Notes: a model not told the origin generated them from the letters alone. Shown: positions 11,015-22,150, numbered from the stretch's first letter. The stretch is DNA of 64,000 bases from Coxiella-like endosymbiont (GCF_030643785.1 NZ_CP094378.1:1385413-1449412); one strand, 5' to 3'. Program-made: numbers and translations.

Positions 11015-11170
11015 AGAAAAAATATATCATTTTTATTATCGTGCTGAAATTAAAATGGCAAATCCGAGTCGACTAAACCCTTCTGTAGCATGATATAATT
11101 TATCCCTTGATTTGGAATTAGGCTCCGGTGGGTGGAATCCCACTAGTGCCTTTTGGACTTTCAGAACTAA

Positions 11171-11196
11171 TCATGCGGAAAATTCATGCGGAAAAT
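11171..11196. repeat. 13-bp tandem duplication over the mlaA start codon
   Basis: The unit TCATGCGGAAAAT is present twice in a row. Each copy contains an ATG. Only the second (11186) is in frame with mlaA; the first opens a different frame. Confidence 0.9.
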
Positions 11197-11935
11197 AAAA
11201 TCTATTTTGATGTTATTTTGCCTAGGAGCGATGATGGACTTAATCGGTTGTATAAAAAATCCGATCAATCCCCAAGACCCTTATGAAAAATTTAATCGAG
11301 CAATGTTTGGATTTGATCAGGCCGTAGATCACTTAGTTTACCGCCCTGTGGCTAAAGTCTATAAAACAATTATACCTCCACCTTTGCAACTCGGTATTTC
11401 TAACGCCTTCACTAATTTAGGCATGTTAACCACGGTGCCCAATGACGTTTTACAAGGCAAATTTCATTGGATGTTTATTGATGGTTGGCGTTTTATCATC
11501 AATACGACTGTTGGAATTGGAGGACTCTTTGATATAGCCACGCGAATGGGCCTACCCAAGCATCATGAAGATTTTGGAATGACATTGGCCTTTTATAGTG
11601 ACCATAAACAACCCACTTATTTGGTGCTACCTTTTATGAAGCCAACTACCTTCCGAGTAGCTCTTACTCAACCTATCGATTATTACGCCTCCCCTTGGCC
11701 CTATTTACATCCCAAAAGCCTTCGTTACACTATTATGGGACTGAAATGGAGCAACATTCGCGCCGGTTTGATGGAGACTAATTCACTTGTTGACGCTTCT
11801 TTTGACTCCTACGCTTTTGTACGCAGTGCTTATTTGCAGCAGCGCAATAAGTTAATCGCCGAAAACGAAAAGGATTATACCCTTCCCCACAAAACGAAAG
11901 CAACCAAGGCACCAAATATCAGTTACGCACATTAG
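11186..11935 (+). CDS. mlaA: Outer-membrane lipoprotein MlaA (VacJ)
   Basis: MlaA removes misplaced phospholipids from the outer leaflet of the outer membrane and hands them to the Mla pathway, keeping lipid asymmetry. The 249-residue protein begins with a lipoprotein signal peptide ending in the lipobox LIGC (Cys 22). It then carries the family core DPYEKFNRAMFGFDQAVDHL, NDVLQGKFHWMFIDGWRFI, GLPKHHEDFGMTLAFY and QPTYLVLPFMKPT. Length is normal and the frame intact. The start sits in a 13-bp tandem duplication that also created an upstream out-of-frame ATG. Lgt, which lipidates such proteins, is also in the window. Confidence 0.92.
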   Translation: MRKIKSILMLFCLGAMMDLIGCIKNPINPQDPYEKFNRAMFGFDQAVDHLVYRPVAKVYKTIIPPPLQLGISNAFTNLGMLTTVPNDVLQGKFHWMFIDGWRFIINTTVGIGGLFDIATRMGLPKHHEDFGMTLAFYSDHKQPTYLVLPFMKPTTFRVALTQPIDYYASPWPYLHPKSLRYTIMGLKWSNIRAGLMETNSLVDASFDSYAFVRSAYLQQRNKLIAENEKDYTLPHKTKATKAPNISYAH

Positions 11936-12024
11936 GTCGTAACCCCCCGGGGAAGAGATATAGTTCTAATAGATTTTCGCCCCGCTTAATTCGAGCTACA
12001 ATGCCTAAATAGCGGAGAGAGTTT

Positions 12025-12234
12025 ATGTACCCTGAGAATGAATCTCTTTTGGAAAGCTTTGATAATCAGATTATTCCTTGGATAAATACACTCTTAATAG
12101 AGTTAGAAAATAAGCTTTATCCACAAAATCCTGAAAGTTTTCTACGCGCAATGAGACAAGAATTGCGAGCAAAAAATTCATTGGATTCAATGGGGAGTAT
12201 CTTGCCCGCAATTCAACAAAAAAAGACGGATTAG
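12025..12234 (+). CDS. Unrecognised short protein, possibly a truncated remnant
   Basis: A 69-residue frame beginning MYPENESLLESF follows GCGGAGAGAG, a fair ribosome-binding site. It contains IIPWINTLLIELENKLYPQN and FLRAMRQELRAKNSLDSM and is mostly helical and charged. I do not recognise the family. Downstream to about 12430, short fragments (for example WRSKGLEMKPKIPFRLQK) look like a decayed continuation, so this may be the N-terminus of a once longer protein. Confidence 0.4.
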   Translation: MYPENESLLESFDNQIIPWINTLLIELENKLYPQNPESFLRAMRQELRAKNSLDSMGSILPAIQQKKTD

Positions 12235-12559
12235 GCTGATCCTCAATTGATTAACAACCTCAATAGTTTAAAAAAAATATTGAAATGGCTGAAACGCTCT
12301 AAAGCGCTTTAGAAACTTATTGGCGGAGCAAAGGCTTGGAGATGAAACCGAAAATACCCTTTCGCCTTCAAAAAATAATAAAACAGAATATTCGCAATTA
12401 TTGTCAACGCGTTCTTCAATAACCCGGAATTTTGAATTCGATATCCCATCTCAGGGTAAGAAACAAGACTAGGAGGTTATTTGCCACACCGATTATTATT
12501 CCTGATATAAAGAACCCACATCGCTGGATTCTCGAGCCACCCAGAGGCGATATTATCGA

Positions 12560-13068
12560 CTTCCTGAATTTGAACCACTATTTCCAGCCTGAGATTTTCT
12601 GCCCAATACTGGCCAACATCATTCGTTTTTACGCTAATATCGGCGCTCAATTGTATTTAATTCATCCATTGATTGGGGTTTGAGTTAGGACGAAAAACGA
12701 TTGCGCCGAGTGGGATTGGATTATCATGCATGGACAATGGTTATCCAACACGAAAATTTTGTTTCCTTTAAAAAGCATTCCCCAATCGTCGCATTTTTGT
12801 CTGCACTACTAAAGGAAAGACCATGTATTCCAATGTCTCTTATAATTAGCCTTCAGATATTTTTTTATTTGGTCCGGAAAGTCGTGGCTTATCGCAACAT
12901 ATTCGAGATGAATTTCCGGAACTTGAGCAAATTCGCATTCCCATGGTTACTTACACAGCGCAGCATTAATCTTGCCAACGCCGTTTCTATTATTGTATAT
13001 GAAGCTTGGCGGCAACAAGGATTCAACTCATTCCTTTTACTTAAGGATTTTATAATTTTTTTTAAATT
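12560..13068 (+). pseudogene. trmL: tRNA (cytidine(34)-2'-O)-methyltransferase TrmL, decayed
   Basis: TrmL is a SPOUT-fold enzyme that 2'-O-methylates the wobble base of leucine tRNAs. Fragments in shifting plus frames follow the family order: QPEIFCPILANIIRFYANIG, AQLYLIHP, LRRVGLDYHAWTMVIQHENF, FGPESRGLSQH-like text near 12870, and finally IRIPM...INLANAVSIIVYEAWRQQGF near 12930-13020, the knot/SAM-binding part. At least three frame changes and several stops are present. It faces gpsA, and a gpsA-trmL neighbourhood is common in gammaproteobacteria, which supports the call. Confidence 0.75.
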
Positions 13069-13083
13069 TTTTTAGAGAATGCA

Positions 13084-14079
13084 TTAAGTTTCTGTTTTAG
13101 CAGACCGATGTAAAAGTTCCTGAACAGCCTGTTTGGGATTAAGATTTTCATGCAGAATGCGATAAATTTGCTGGGTGACAGGCATTTCAATTTTATATTT
13201 TTTCGCGAGTGACCAAACTTGGTTGGTATTATAAAGACCCTCAATCGCCTGACCAATCGCTTGCTCCGCATTTTCCTTGCTGACACCCTCCCCTAATGCT
13301 AAGCCGAATCGGCGATTACGTGATTGGTTATCCGTACAAGTAAGGACTAAATCGCCTAATCCAGCCAATCCGATTAAGGTTTCTTGCCGACCACCCAAGG
13401 TCTTAACCAAACGGCCCATCTCAGTTAATCCTCGGGTGATTAATGCAGCGCGAGCATTCGCGCCCAGCCCCAACCCATCGCTGATTCCGGTTGCAATGGC
13501 TAATATATTTTTTACACTTCCGCAGATTTCAACTCCTACCAAATCGCTATTTTGATACACTCGAAAATAAGGACTATGTAGTCGTTCAATTAAATAATGA
13601 GAAAAATCTGCATCATTACTCGCCACTGTTATTGCAGTCGGCAATCCAGCTGCCACCTCAGTAGCAAGGCTTGGCCCCGATAATGCCGCCATGGGTAATT
13701 GACCTAATTCTACTTCGATGACTTCATGCAACAAACGATTACCGGCTGCAAGACCTTTAGTTCCCCAAGCGATACGGCCGTGGGAATTAGCATAGGGTTT
13801 TATCAGCTGAACGACTTCCTGAAAAGCAAAACTAGGTACAACGATTAATATATCCGTCACTCCTTCGAGACTCGCTTCTAAATCATAATAAACACACAAC
13901 GACTTTGGAAAAGGGTGATCTGGCAAATAACGGCGGTTAATTGCTTCGGATTGCATTTCCTGCACATGTTTTTCTTCGTGAGACCAGAGTCGAACACTTT
14001 GATCTTTGTGAGACAATAAAAGAGCAAGAGCCGTTCCCCAAGAACCAGCACCGAGGATAGTTAGAGGGCGATCCATCAT
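13084..14079 (-). CDS. gpsA: Glycerol-3-phosphate dehydrogenase [NAD(P)+]
   Basis: GpsA reduces dihydroxyacetone phosphate to sn-glycerol 3-phosphate, the backbone of phospholipids. The 331-residue protein has the N-terminal dinucleotide-binding motif LGAGSWGTALALLL, then AWGTKGL, SGPSLATEVAAGLPTA, and the C-terminal catalytic block CGSVKNILAIATGISDGLG followed by RAALITRGLTEMGRL. It is the last gene of a rhodanese-grxC-secB-gpsA run with nearly zero spacing (3 bases after secB), so it is very likely in one operon. The frame is intact and the length normal. Confidence 0.97.
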   Translation of the reverse strand: MMDRPLTILGAGSWGTALALLLSHKDQSVRLWSHEEKHVQEMQSEAINRRYLPDHPFPKSLCVYYDLEASLEGVTDILIVVPSFAFQEVVQLIKPYANSHGRIAWGTKGLAAGNRLLHEVIEVELGQLPMAALSGPSLATEVAAGLPTAITVASNDADFSHYLIERLHSPYFRVYQNSDLVGVEICGSVKNILAIATGISDGLGLGANARAALITRGLTEMGRLVKTLGGRQETLIGLAGLGDLVLTCTDNQSRNRRFGLALGEGVSKENAEQAIGQAIEGLYNTNQVWSLAKKYKIEMPVTQQIYRILHENLNPKQAVQELLHRSAKTET

Positions 14080-14081
14080 AT

Positions 14082-14558
14082 CTAATGCATACGATTGCTA
14101 TCGTTATTCTCTTGGGAACGATCGTGCTGTTCTAAGAGCAAGTCAAAATTCACTGGTGCCAAATAGAGCTGAGGGAATCCTCCACGAACAACCATATTCG
14201 TAATTGCTTCGCGTGCATATGGATAAAGGATATTAGGACAAAAGCTTCCCAACATCGGTCGCATTTGGTTATCAGGGAAATTTTTTATAATAAAAATCCC
14301 AGCCTGAAAAATTTCAGCTATAAAAATAATTTTTTCTTTCATTTTAACCATAGCTTTCACGGTTAAAACCACTTCATGGTTATGGTTTCCCAAATCATTT
14401 ATCTTAGTGGCTAAATCCAAATCTAATTCCGGATTCCATTCTTCAAAAAATACATGAGGGCTATGTGGCGATTCAAATGATGAATCTTTCACATATAATC
14501 GTTGGATTGCAAATTCTGGGCCATTACTTGGCTGATTAACGGTTTGTTTTTCTGCCAT
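14082..14558 (-). CDS. secB: Protein-export chaperone SecB
   Basis: SecB keeps precursor proteins unfolded and passes them to SecA. The 158-residue protein matches the family from [19 protein letters not shown] through [10 protein letters not shown] to [20 protein letters not shown] and [12 protein letters not shown] near the end. Its ATG shares one base with the grxC stop (TGATG), typical of translational coupling. The frame is intact. Confidence 0.96.
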   Translation of the reverse strand: MAEKQTVNQPSNGPEFAIQRLYVKDSSFESPHSPHVFFEEWNPELDLDLATKINDLGNHNHEVVLTVKAMVKMKEKIIFIAEIFQAGIFIIKNFPDNQMRPMLGSFCPNILYPYAREAITNMVVRGGFPQLYLAPVNFDLLLEQHDRSQENNDSNRMH

Positions 14559-14833
14559 CAGTTTTCCTCATTTTTATTAGAAATTAACAACTTATTCAGT
14601 TCTTTTCTTTGCTCTAACTTCCACAAGTCATCAAAACCACCAATTCCTCGATCATTTATAAATATCTGTGGAACACTGAGTCGTCCATTGCTTCGTTTGA
14701 TCATTTCTTCAAATTTCGCGGGTTCTTTATCCACACGGATTTCTATATAATCCACTCCTTTTTGCTCAAGTAGGGCCTTAGCTCTTAAACAATAAGGACA
14801 ATAATCAGTGGTGTAAATTTCTACTTTAACCAT
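14558..14833 (-). CDS. grxC: Glutaredoxin 3
   Basis: Glutaredoxins use glutathione to reduce disulfides, including those of ribonucleotide reductase, whose genes are also in this window. The 91-residue protein has the active-site motif YCPYC at residues 11-15, the cis-proline loop [18 protein letters not shown] and normal length. It is co-linear with secB and gpsA, and starts two bases after the upstream rhodanese gene. Confidence 0.95.
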   Translation of the reverse strand: MVKVEIYTTDYCPYCLRAKALLEQKGVDYIEIRVDKEPAKFEEMIKRSNGRLSVPQIFINDRGIGGFDDLWKLEQRKELNKLLISNKNEEN

Positions 14834-14834
14834 A

Positions 14835-15260
14835 TCATTTCACCACAGGCATATTAGCATTGGACCATGCCTCTATATTACCAGCGAGCATATAAACTTT
14901 TTGATAGCCTTGTTTGCGCAATTTATTTACAAAATAAGCAGATTTTTGACCCATCCCACAAACAATGATTAACGGTTGTTGTTTATATTGTTCGAGCCTT
15001 TTCAAACTCTTATCCAATTCAGTGGCAGGAATATTAACTGCATTGGTGATATGTCCTTTCTCAAAGGTTTTAGGGTCACGAATATCGATAACTACAGCCT
15101 TTTTATCATTAATGAACCGGACTACCTGAAAAGGCGTCAAACGATTACCTCTTCTAAGCCCTTTACTTCGAGCCTCTAAAATAAATAAGGCAATCAAGGC
15201 AATCATAAATGCTGTAACTAAAAGCCAATGATTAATAAAAAATTGAGGTAACTTTTCCAT
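14835..15260 (-). CDS. Membrane-anchored rhodanese-domain protein (YibN-like)
   Basis: A single rhodanese domain follows an N-terminal membrane anchor (LLVTAFMIALIALFILEA, residues about 13-30). The domain contains AVVIDIRDPKTFEKGHITNA and the presumed active-site loop VCGMGQKSA with its cysteine. Rhodaneses move sulfane sulfur, but the physiological acceptor of the YibN group is not settled. It is the first gene of the rhodanese-grxC-secB-gpsA set, an arrangement also known from E. coli. The 141-residue frame is intact. Confidence 0.88.
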   Translation of the reverse strand: MEKLPQFFINHWLLVTAFMIALIALFILEARSKGLRRGNRLTPFQVVRFINDKKAVVIDIRDPKTFEKGHITNAVNIPATELDKSLKRLEQYKQQPLIIVCGMGQKSAYFVNKLRKQGYQKVYMLAGNIEAWSNANMPVVK

Positions 15261-15360
15261 AATATAACGCGTTTAATAGTAAAACCTTGGCAAGTATACT
15301 TGATTCACCCAAGGGATGTAAGCGGATCCCTTTTTATACTTTGCTCGCGAAGTATCCGTT

Positions 15361-16224
15361 TCAGGATGAAAATATTAAGGCGAGGGCTTCTTTTTTACTA
15401 TCGGGTAAATTTGTAAGCGTTAAGGTTGATAAACCGAGTACTTTGTAAAGCCCTATTAAATTGGTGTTTGACAACACTTGTAAGTGACGCTTAATCACCT
15501 CTAAATCACCGCGGCTAATAGGTCCCGTTAAAACAGTTTCAGTTGATTGAGCAAAATCAAGATTATCTAGAGTATTTTTCATTAGATTTAAAATCATTTT
15601 AATTCCGTCCTCGCCCGTTATCCCCGCATTTTTTAGACAAGATAAAGCACTATCGCATAAGGTCACTAAATAATTGGAAGCAAAAACGGCTGCAGCATGA
15701 TAAATAGCTTTATTTTTCTTATCGATTGGATAAATCGAATAATTCATTGATTTAAAAAGGTGAGATAATAAACTTAGCGCTTCATCATCGCCTTCGAGAG
15801 CACAATAAGTAGCATAATCTCGGCTTATATTAGAAGATTTGGCAAAATTTCGCATCGGGTGAGCACTAGCAATGTAACAATCTTTTTCTTTTACAGAAAT
15901 CAATAAATCCGATGAAAGAGAACCACTACAATGGAGCACAATGCTTCCCGATTTCAGATTAGGGCTCTTTGCCAAGTTTTGACAACAAGTTTCTAAAACG
16001 TCATCGTAAGTGGTAATAAAAGTAATGTCAGCCGGTGGCAATTCTTGGATGCTCGCGAAGGCCTCTCCTTGTCCAATAGAGGCTATTGCTTTCTTGCTGC
16101 TTTCTAATGAGCGATTACAAACTCCTTGAATAAGAGCAATATTTCTACTTATGATTTGTTTAGCGATAGTTTTTCCCACGCGCCCCACCCCAATAAAATT
16201 TATTTTAATGCTCATGGTATTCAC
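15361..16224 (-). CDS. Rossmann-fold protein with DUF2520 (NADP-dependent oxidoreductase-like)
   Basis: The N-terminal part (INFIGVGRVGKTIAKQI) is a glycine-rich dinucleotide-binding motif. It is followed by VLHCSGSLSSDLL and SAHPMRNFAKSS, the typical Rossmann-like/DUF2520 pair. The C-terminal helical part includes KAIYHAAAVFASNYLVTLCD and LTGPISRGDLEVIKRHLQVL. The fold resembles 6-phosphogluconate and pyrroline-carboxylate reductases, but the reaction is unknown. A later ATG at 16215 (MSIKINFIG) is an equally good start. Single gene, intact, 287 residues. Confidence 0.82.
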   Translation of the reverse strand: MNTMSIKINFIGVGRVGKTIAKQIISRNIALIQGVCNRSLESSKKAIASIGQGEAFASIQELPPADITFITTYDDVLETCCQNLAKSPNLKSGSIVLHCSGSLSSDLLISVKEKDCYIASAHPMRNFAKSSNISRDYATYCALEGDDEALSLLSHLFKSMNYSIYPIDKKNKAIYHAAAVFASNYLVTLCDSALSCLKNAGITGEDGIKMILNLMKNTLDNLDFAQSTETVLTGPISRGDLEVIKRHLQVLSNTNLIGLYKVLGLSTLTLTNLPDSKKEALALIFSS

Positions 16225-16246
16225 TCAGCTAAATTATACAGATTTT

Positions 16247-18166
16247 CTATCTTAATAAGTGGTAAGTTATCGGAAGGTCTAAAATAAAAAAATTGACTGA
16301 AAAAATATAGCTCAGCTTCAAAAGCCGTTTTAATATTTTTTGCGTCCCTAAATCCATGTTGCTCATGGGTGAAGGTCACATAAGCATAAGGAAGTTCCTT
16401 TTTTTCATTTCGGCAATCATCATTTCGGCTTGAGCGGGTTGTACAACTTTATCTTCTAATCCCTGTAAAAAAATAATGGGGCAAGATAATTTTTCTGTAT
16501 GATTAAGGGGCGAGCGAGCTTTATAAACGGCTTTTTTTTCGAGATAATTTCCTACTAATGTTTCTAAATAATGTGACTCGAATTTATGGGTGTCGTCCAT
16601 GAAACCTTCCAAATCCGCAATACCAAAATAGCTTACTCCTAATGAAAAAATGTTATAAAAAACTAAGGCACATAATACTGTATATCCGCCGGCGCTTCCT
16701 CCTCGGATAATTAATCGTTCAGGATCTACCTCTCCTTGTTTTACCAGGTAAGTAGCACCATTGACACAATCAGCAACATCGACAACACCCCACTGGCCCT
16801 TTAGACGTTCTCGATAAGCTTTTCCATAACCCGTGCTACCACCATAATTAACCTCAAAAACAGCAAATCCGCGACTGGTCCAAAATTGATTTTTTAAATT
16901 TAATGCTGTGGAAGCAGTACTCGTGGGTCCACCGTGACTAATAACAATTAGCGGAGGGTTTTCATTTTGTGGAGCTACATAATCCTCATTATAAGGAGGA
17001 TAATAAAAACCGTAAGCAGATTTTCCTTCTGCTGTAGGGAATTCGATCGATTTCGGCAATGAAAGATATTTTTCATCAATTTTTAGCGATGTGCTCTCAT
17101 ATAAGATATTTAATTGACTATGATTAATATCATAACATGATAAGACAGAAAACTTTTTATGACTTGCTCCAATAAAAATAATCCGATTATTTTTAGCTAC
17201 TAACGTCGGCGCAAAATTTGAAAAAGGCAGTTTTAAAGCTGAATAATAACTGTCTTTAATGATTCCCAATGTTTGTTCACCTTTATCCGTTACAATAACA
17301 GCTAAGCGATCTCCATCTAAAAAGTCATAACTTTTGAGTCCAAAATTCCATTGCGGAAAGTCGCACTCCCGTTCCATTGGACAAATAGTTTCGAATTGTG
17401 TGCCATTGTAGCGATAAATATTTCCAAAACCACTTTTGTCTGAAAGAAAATAAAGTTTTTCATCAGGGCCAAAACGTGGCTGAGAAATGAACTCACCCAC
17501 CCCTCCGGCGATCTTTTTAATATTCCTTAATTCAAGCGTGGCCGTAATATCAGCCTGCCAAAGTTCGGTCCCATCCCACGGCATTTGTGGCTGATTCCAA
17601 CAAGTCCAGACAATTTTGTTCCCTAAGATATTTAGACGGGGAAAAGAATAAAAGTCATAACCTTGTGCTAATACTTTAATTTGTTGGCTTCCGTCCGTAG
17701 AAAGAGCTACTAAGTCATTTTCAACGGTTTTTCCATGCGATTCCCGAACGAGAATTAGCCATTTTTTATCAGGAGTTATAACCCCATCCGCATAGCGAAG
17801 TTTTATTTTCTCGACAGCAGGGGTAATTGGCTGCGGGGTATCACCAAGCTTTTGGCGATACCAACGCTGATCTTTGTCATTAGCAAAATAAACTATGTCT
17901 CGATCCACGAGATAATCTCCCCCACCATATTCATGAACACGAGTACGGACATGAAAACTAAAAGGCGTAACAGCATATATTTTGCCTTCCGGCGAAAGGC
18001 ACATAATCACATGCCATCCTACTTCTTCTGGGCGGCGTTCCAGCCAATAAATATTCTCTCCGGATGATTCAATATTCATGAGAACGCGAGAGGAAGCCGC
18101 CGCCACCTCTGCACTAATAGGCGATCGCCAGGTACCATACGAAGCTTGTTTTTTCATGGCCATCAT
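16247..18166 (-). pseudogene. S9 prolyl-oligopeptidase-family peptidase, frameshift near the C-terminus
   Basis: S9 peptidases cut short peptides. An N-terminal beta-propeller (about 370 residues) precedes an alpha/beta-hydrolase domain with ISHGGPTSTAS, NYGGSTGYGKAYRERL, the nucleophile Ser in IIRGGSAGGYTV and the Asp in LQGLEDKVVQPAQ. The continuous frame stops at 16376 just before the catalytic His. Adding one A to the A7 run (plus T run 16399-16405) continues it into KKELPYAYVTFTHEQHGFRD, restoring the His and a natural stop at 16247. Three clustered ATGs (18166, 18163, 18157) could be the start. With the frame as given, the enzyme would lack its catalytic His. Confidence 0.85.
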
Positions 18167-18299
18167 TTAACTGCAAATGGGATTAAAATTCAAAGCTCCT
18201 TTTTCAAGTTCTACGGATAAATCACCTCTCGAAATAACTTCTTGAAACCGGTAAAATGATCGCCTTTTTAACAAGTCTTAACTTAACGAGATTTGCCGA

Positions 18300-19897
18300 A
18301 TGAGCCAGCCAACCAATAAACCAGCGAAATATCACCCTAAACCTATGGTACTCATTATTCTTGATGGGTTTGGGGAAAGTGAAGAAACGGCCCATAACGC
18401 GATCAAGCTCGCTAATACACCCACCTTAGACGAATTATGGCTCCATTGCCCTCATACACTATTGCACGCTTCGGGTAGCGCGGTAGGTTTGCCAGAAGGG
18501 CAAATGGGCAATTCAGAAGTGGGGCATCTTCACATTGGTTCCGGTCGGAAAGTACCTCAAGATTTAACTCGAATTGATAAGGCGATCTCAAGCGGTGAAT
18601 TTTTCAAGAATCCTGTTCTCATTGATGCCATCGAAAAAGCCAAACGGCATGACAAATCCGTCCATATAATTGGTTTGTTATCACCTGGCGGGGTACATAG
18701 TCGAGATACCCAAATTGCAGCAATGATCGAATTGGTGCATCTTCAGGGTGTAAAAAAATTATTTACATGCTATCTTGGATGGCCGCGATACTCCACCAAA
18801 ATCGGCGTTATCGTCTATTAAAAAAATTGATAAACAGTTCCTTAGTTATTCTCAATCTCCTTCTAAGGGGGAGGGGCTATCCAGGCCAAGATCGCATCTC
18901 TTATCGGCCGTTATTATGCCATGGATCGCGACAAATGCTGGGATCGAACCCAAAAAGCGTATGATTTATTAACTAAAAAAATTGCTACTCATCACGCTGC
19001 CACCGCCGAAGAGGGGCTTGCTCTTGCTTATGAACAAGGCGAAACCGATGAATTTATTAAACCGACTAGCATCCATCGCAATGGGGAAAAACGCCTAACC
19101 GTGCAAGATGGCGACATCATCATTTTTATGAACTTTCGCGCTGATCGCGCTCGGCAACTCACGCACGCATTTGTTGATAACCATTTTACAGCTTTCGAGA
19201 GAAAAGTAACCCCAAAGCTCGCCAGTTTCGTAACTCTAACAACCTATGAAAAAAATCTCGATACCTCCGTCGCTTTTCCACCGATGCAGTTAACCAATAC
19301 CTTGGGTGAATATTTATCTCGGTTGGGTCTTCGGCAACTGCGACTTTCTGAAACGGAAAAATATGCTCACGTAACTTATTTTTTAAATGGCGGTCAAGAA
19401 GTTCCTTTCCTGGGAGAGGATCGAATGTTAATTCCGTCGCCCAAGATAGCCACTTATAATTCTCAACCTGAAATGAGTGCCGAGGAAGTAACGGATAAAC
19501 TCATAGAAATGATTAAAAATGGTGATTACGATCTTATTGTTTGCAATTTTGCTAATCCGGACATGGTGGGCCATACGGGTGACGAAGCGGCCACCAAGAC
19601 AGCTATTCACACGATCGATAATTGCCTAAAGCGTATTCTTGAAGCACTGCAATCAGCCGGCGGCGAAGCCCTAATTACCGCCGATCATGGCAATGCAGAA
19701 AAAATGTTTGACGAAAAAACAAAACAACCGCATACAGCTCATACCTGTAATCTGGTACCATTGATTTACGTAGGAAGAGAAGCTCAATTCCAAAAGGAAT
19801 TGGCGCTTTGGATGATGTAGCGCCAACTTTGCTCTTCCTTATCGGGCTCAAAAAACCCTTTCAAATGACAGGACGTAACTTAATTATTTTGAAATAA
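18300..19897 (+). pseudogene. gpmI: 2,3-bisphosphoglycerate-independent phosphoglycerate mutase, three homopolymer shifts
   Basis: GpmI interconverts 3- and 2-phosphoglycerate in glycolysis and gluconeogenesis. Family blocks in order: LIILDGFGESEETAHNAI, the active-site Ser in [92 protein letters not shown] and [16 protein letters not shown]. Joining them needs one A removed from 18752-18758, one G added at 18873-18876 and one A added at 19792-19795. The true end is then 19897. Three shifts in one gene hint at genuine decay more than in its neighbours, but no other damage is seen. Confidence 0.88.
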
Positions 19898-19934
19898 TAT
19901 GCAAGAAGGGAATTTGCTTATCCTTTGATGTATT

Positions 19935-20690
19935 ATCTGATGTATTAATTATTTTACTCAAAATCATTTGACTGCTATTCACGATTTACAAGTAACTTTT
20001 AGTCAATTGCAGAATAATCAAACTGAAATTAAATCCCAAACAGCAATTTTACAAAAATTACAAAATCAGGAACGTGAAACGCGTGCTGGATTAGAAGTAT
20101 AAAAACGAGAGCGTCAACAAGCCATTTCAGATCTTAATAAATAAAATTCAAACTAAAAATCATCGACTGGATGAATTATTAACCAATAAACAACTAACTA
20201 TTAGAAAACACTCTAGTTGGTATCGAGCAACGCGCTCAACGGGAGGCGGTTGCGAGGCGGTGATGAAGGTAGATTTTGCTAATTTTGCTAAATTAAAAGG
20301 TTATTTGACCTGGCCTACGAAAGAGGGTACCCCCTTCTTCCTTATTTCGGCACTTCAATTGACCACAGTGAATTAAAATGGGATGGCATCTTGATCGCAG
20401 CATCCGAAGACGAGCCCGTTTATACATTAGCTTCCGGCGAGGGGTAGCTTTCGCTAAGTGGTTGCCAGATTATGGATTTTTATTGATTATCAACCATGGA
20501 CATGATTATATGACACTTTATGGACGGAATCATTTTTTATATAAAAAGTCGGGTGCCGTGGTCCAAAAAGGCGATTGAGTAGCCACTGTATAGAACAAAG
20601 CAGCGGCTGTGACAAACCAGCGCTTTATTTTGCCATCCGCCAAGAATGCTAAACCTCTAAATCCTTTACAATGGTGCGAAGCGATGAGAA
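19935..20690 (+). pseudogene. envC: Murein hydrolase activator EnvC (M23 peptidase family), decayed
   Basis: EnvC activates the amidases that split septal peptidoglycan. The 5' part keeps a coiled-coil signature (TFSQLQNNQTEIKSQTAILQ, then QKLQNQERETRAGLEV). The 3' part keeps LytM/M23 text in shifting frames: YFGTSIDHSELKWDGILIAA, FAKWLPDYGFLLIINHGHDY, MTLYGRNHFLYKKSGAVVQK and finally KPLNPLQWC. Stops and frame changes break it repeatedly. The position between gpmI and ctpA matches the usual gammaproteobacterial order. Dead. Confidence 0.8.
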
Positions 20691-22101
20691 AATCGATGAA
20701 GTTACAGTGGTCAATCAGCAGAGATAAACTGAGACCTATTTCTAAAGGTAAAATTGTATTCGTAACATCCTTTTTTGGTTTGAGCTTGAATTTTTTGACA
20801 TCCACCCTAGCTATTTCTCATCCGTTGCTGCCAATAATAACGCCAACACAAATTGAAAATCAAAATGATGAATTGTCAAAAAAGAATGTTCAACGCTTTG
20901 TTACCACTATAGCCCTTATCCACCGTTATTACATTAAGAATGTTGACAATGATGAATTGTTCAATAATGCCATTAGTGGGATGATCGTCAGCCTTGATCC
21001 TCATTCCAGCTATCTCGACACTAACGATATAAAAGAGCTTAAAACGACTGTATCTGGAGAATTTGTAGGCATTGGCATTGAACTTACACTTTCAAAAGAT
21101 GGGCTTTTAAAAGTCATTAGTCCTCTAGACGACTCTCCTGCTGCCCGTTCCGAAATTAAACCCAATGATTTTATTGTAAAAATTAACGGACAACTCGTTC
21201 AAAATATGAGTTTACTGGAAGCAGTGGGTAGGATAAAAGGCAAGAAAGGCACCAGTGTTACATTAACGGTTTTACGAAAATCTACAGATAAACCTCTTAT
21301 TTTTAATATCACTCGCGAACCGATTCATTTAATTAGCGTAAAAAGTAAGATGTTGGAACCAGACTACGGCTACGTTCGAATTACCTTTTTTCAAGGGTCT
21401 GTGGTCACACAATTGCATGAGGCAATTTCTAAATTGAAAACGGAGTCCAATAGTCATTTAAAAGGTTTAGTTCTTGATTTGCGGAATAATCCCGGCGGAC
21501 TTTTGGATGTCAGCGCTGGAGTAGCTGATAGTTTTCTCGATTCCAATAAAATTTATCAATATAACGATTACATTGTTTATACCAAAGGTCGAGTTCCCGG
21601 CGCCAACATTCACATCAAAGCTACCCCGGGAGATTTAATTCCTAACACTCCGATAGTAGTGTTAATTAATGGAGGCTCTGCTTCTGCTTCAGAAATCGTA
21701 GCAGGTGCTCTTCAAGATTATAAACGCGCCATCATTATGGGTACGACGAGCTTTGGAAAAGGATCTGTTCAAACTGTGTTACCTATTGATCATGACGATG
21801 CCATTAAATTAACCACGGCTTTGTACTACACCCCAGCTGGTCGAGAAATTCAAGAAAAAGGAATTATTCCAAACGTTACCGTGCCCGAACTTACCATACT
21901 TACCATCAAGCCTGCTGAAATGGGATTCACCCTCGATGAAGCAGATTTCCAAAATCATTTACCCAATGATATGGTTAAAAGCTCGAAAACATCGGTTGAA
22001 CAAGAAAAAAACTATTGCAAGCTCAATTAGAATTAGCAAAAACAGATTACCAATTGTATGAAGCGCTTCTTATGTTGCATGGTTTAAATGCCCATTCTTA
22101 A
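20684..22101 (+). pseudogene. ctpA: S41 carboxy-terminal processing protease (CtpA-like), frameshift at the extreme C-terminus
   Basis: Periplasmic S41 proteases trim proteins at the C-terminus. From about 20684 the protein has an N-terminal hydrophobic segment (FVTSFFGLSLNFLTSTLA), a PDZ domain (FVGIGIELTLSKDGLLKVIS...) and the S41 core with LDLRNNPGGLLDVSAGV, the catalytic Ser in NGGSASASEIVAGAL and the Lys in TSFGKGSVQTVLP. The catalytic part is intact. The frame ends at 22030, but adding one A to the A7 run 22005-22011 gives a natural tail ending LYEALLMLHGLNAHS at 22101. An in-frame start at 20609 would only include residues belonging to the envC tail. Confidence 0.85.
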
Positions 22102-22150
22102 TAAAGAACCCCTATAAACCATCTCTGATCTACCCCTAGAAATTTTTATT

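Noticed and set aside
11121..11154. Hairpin GGC...GGTGGG/CCCACT...GCC followed by TTTT
   Set aside because: The stem has several mismatches and no plus-strand gene lies upstream to terminate; not called.
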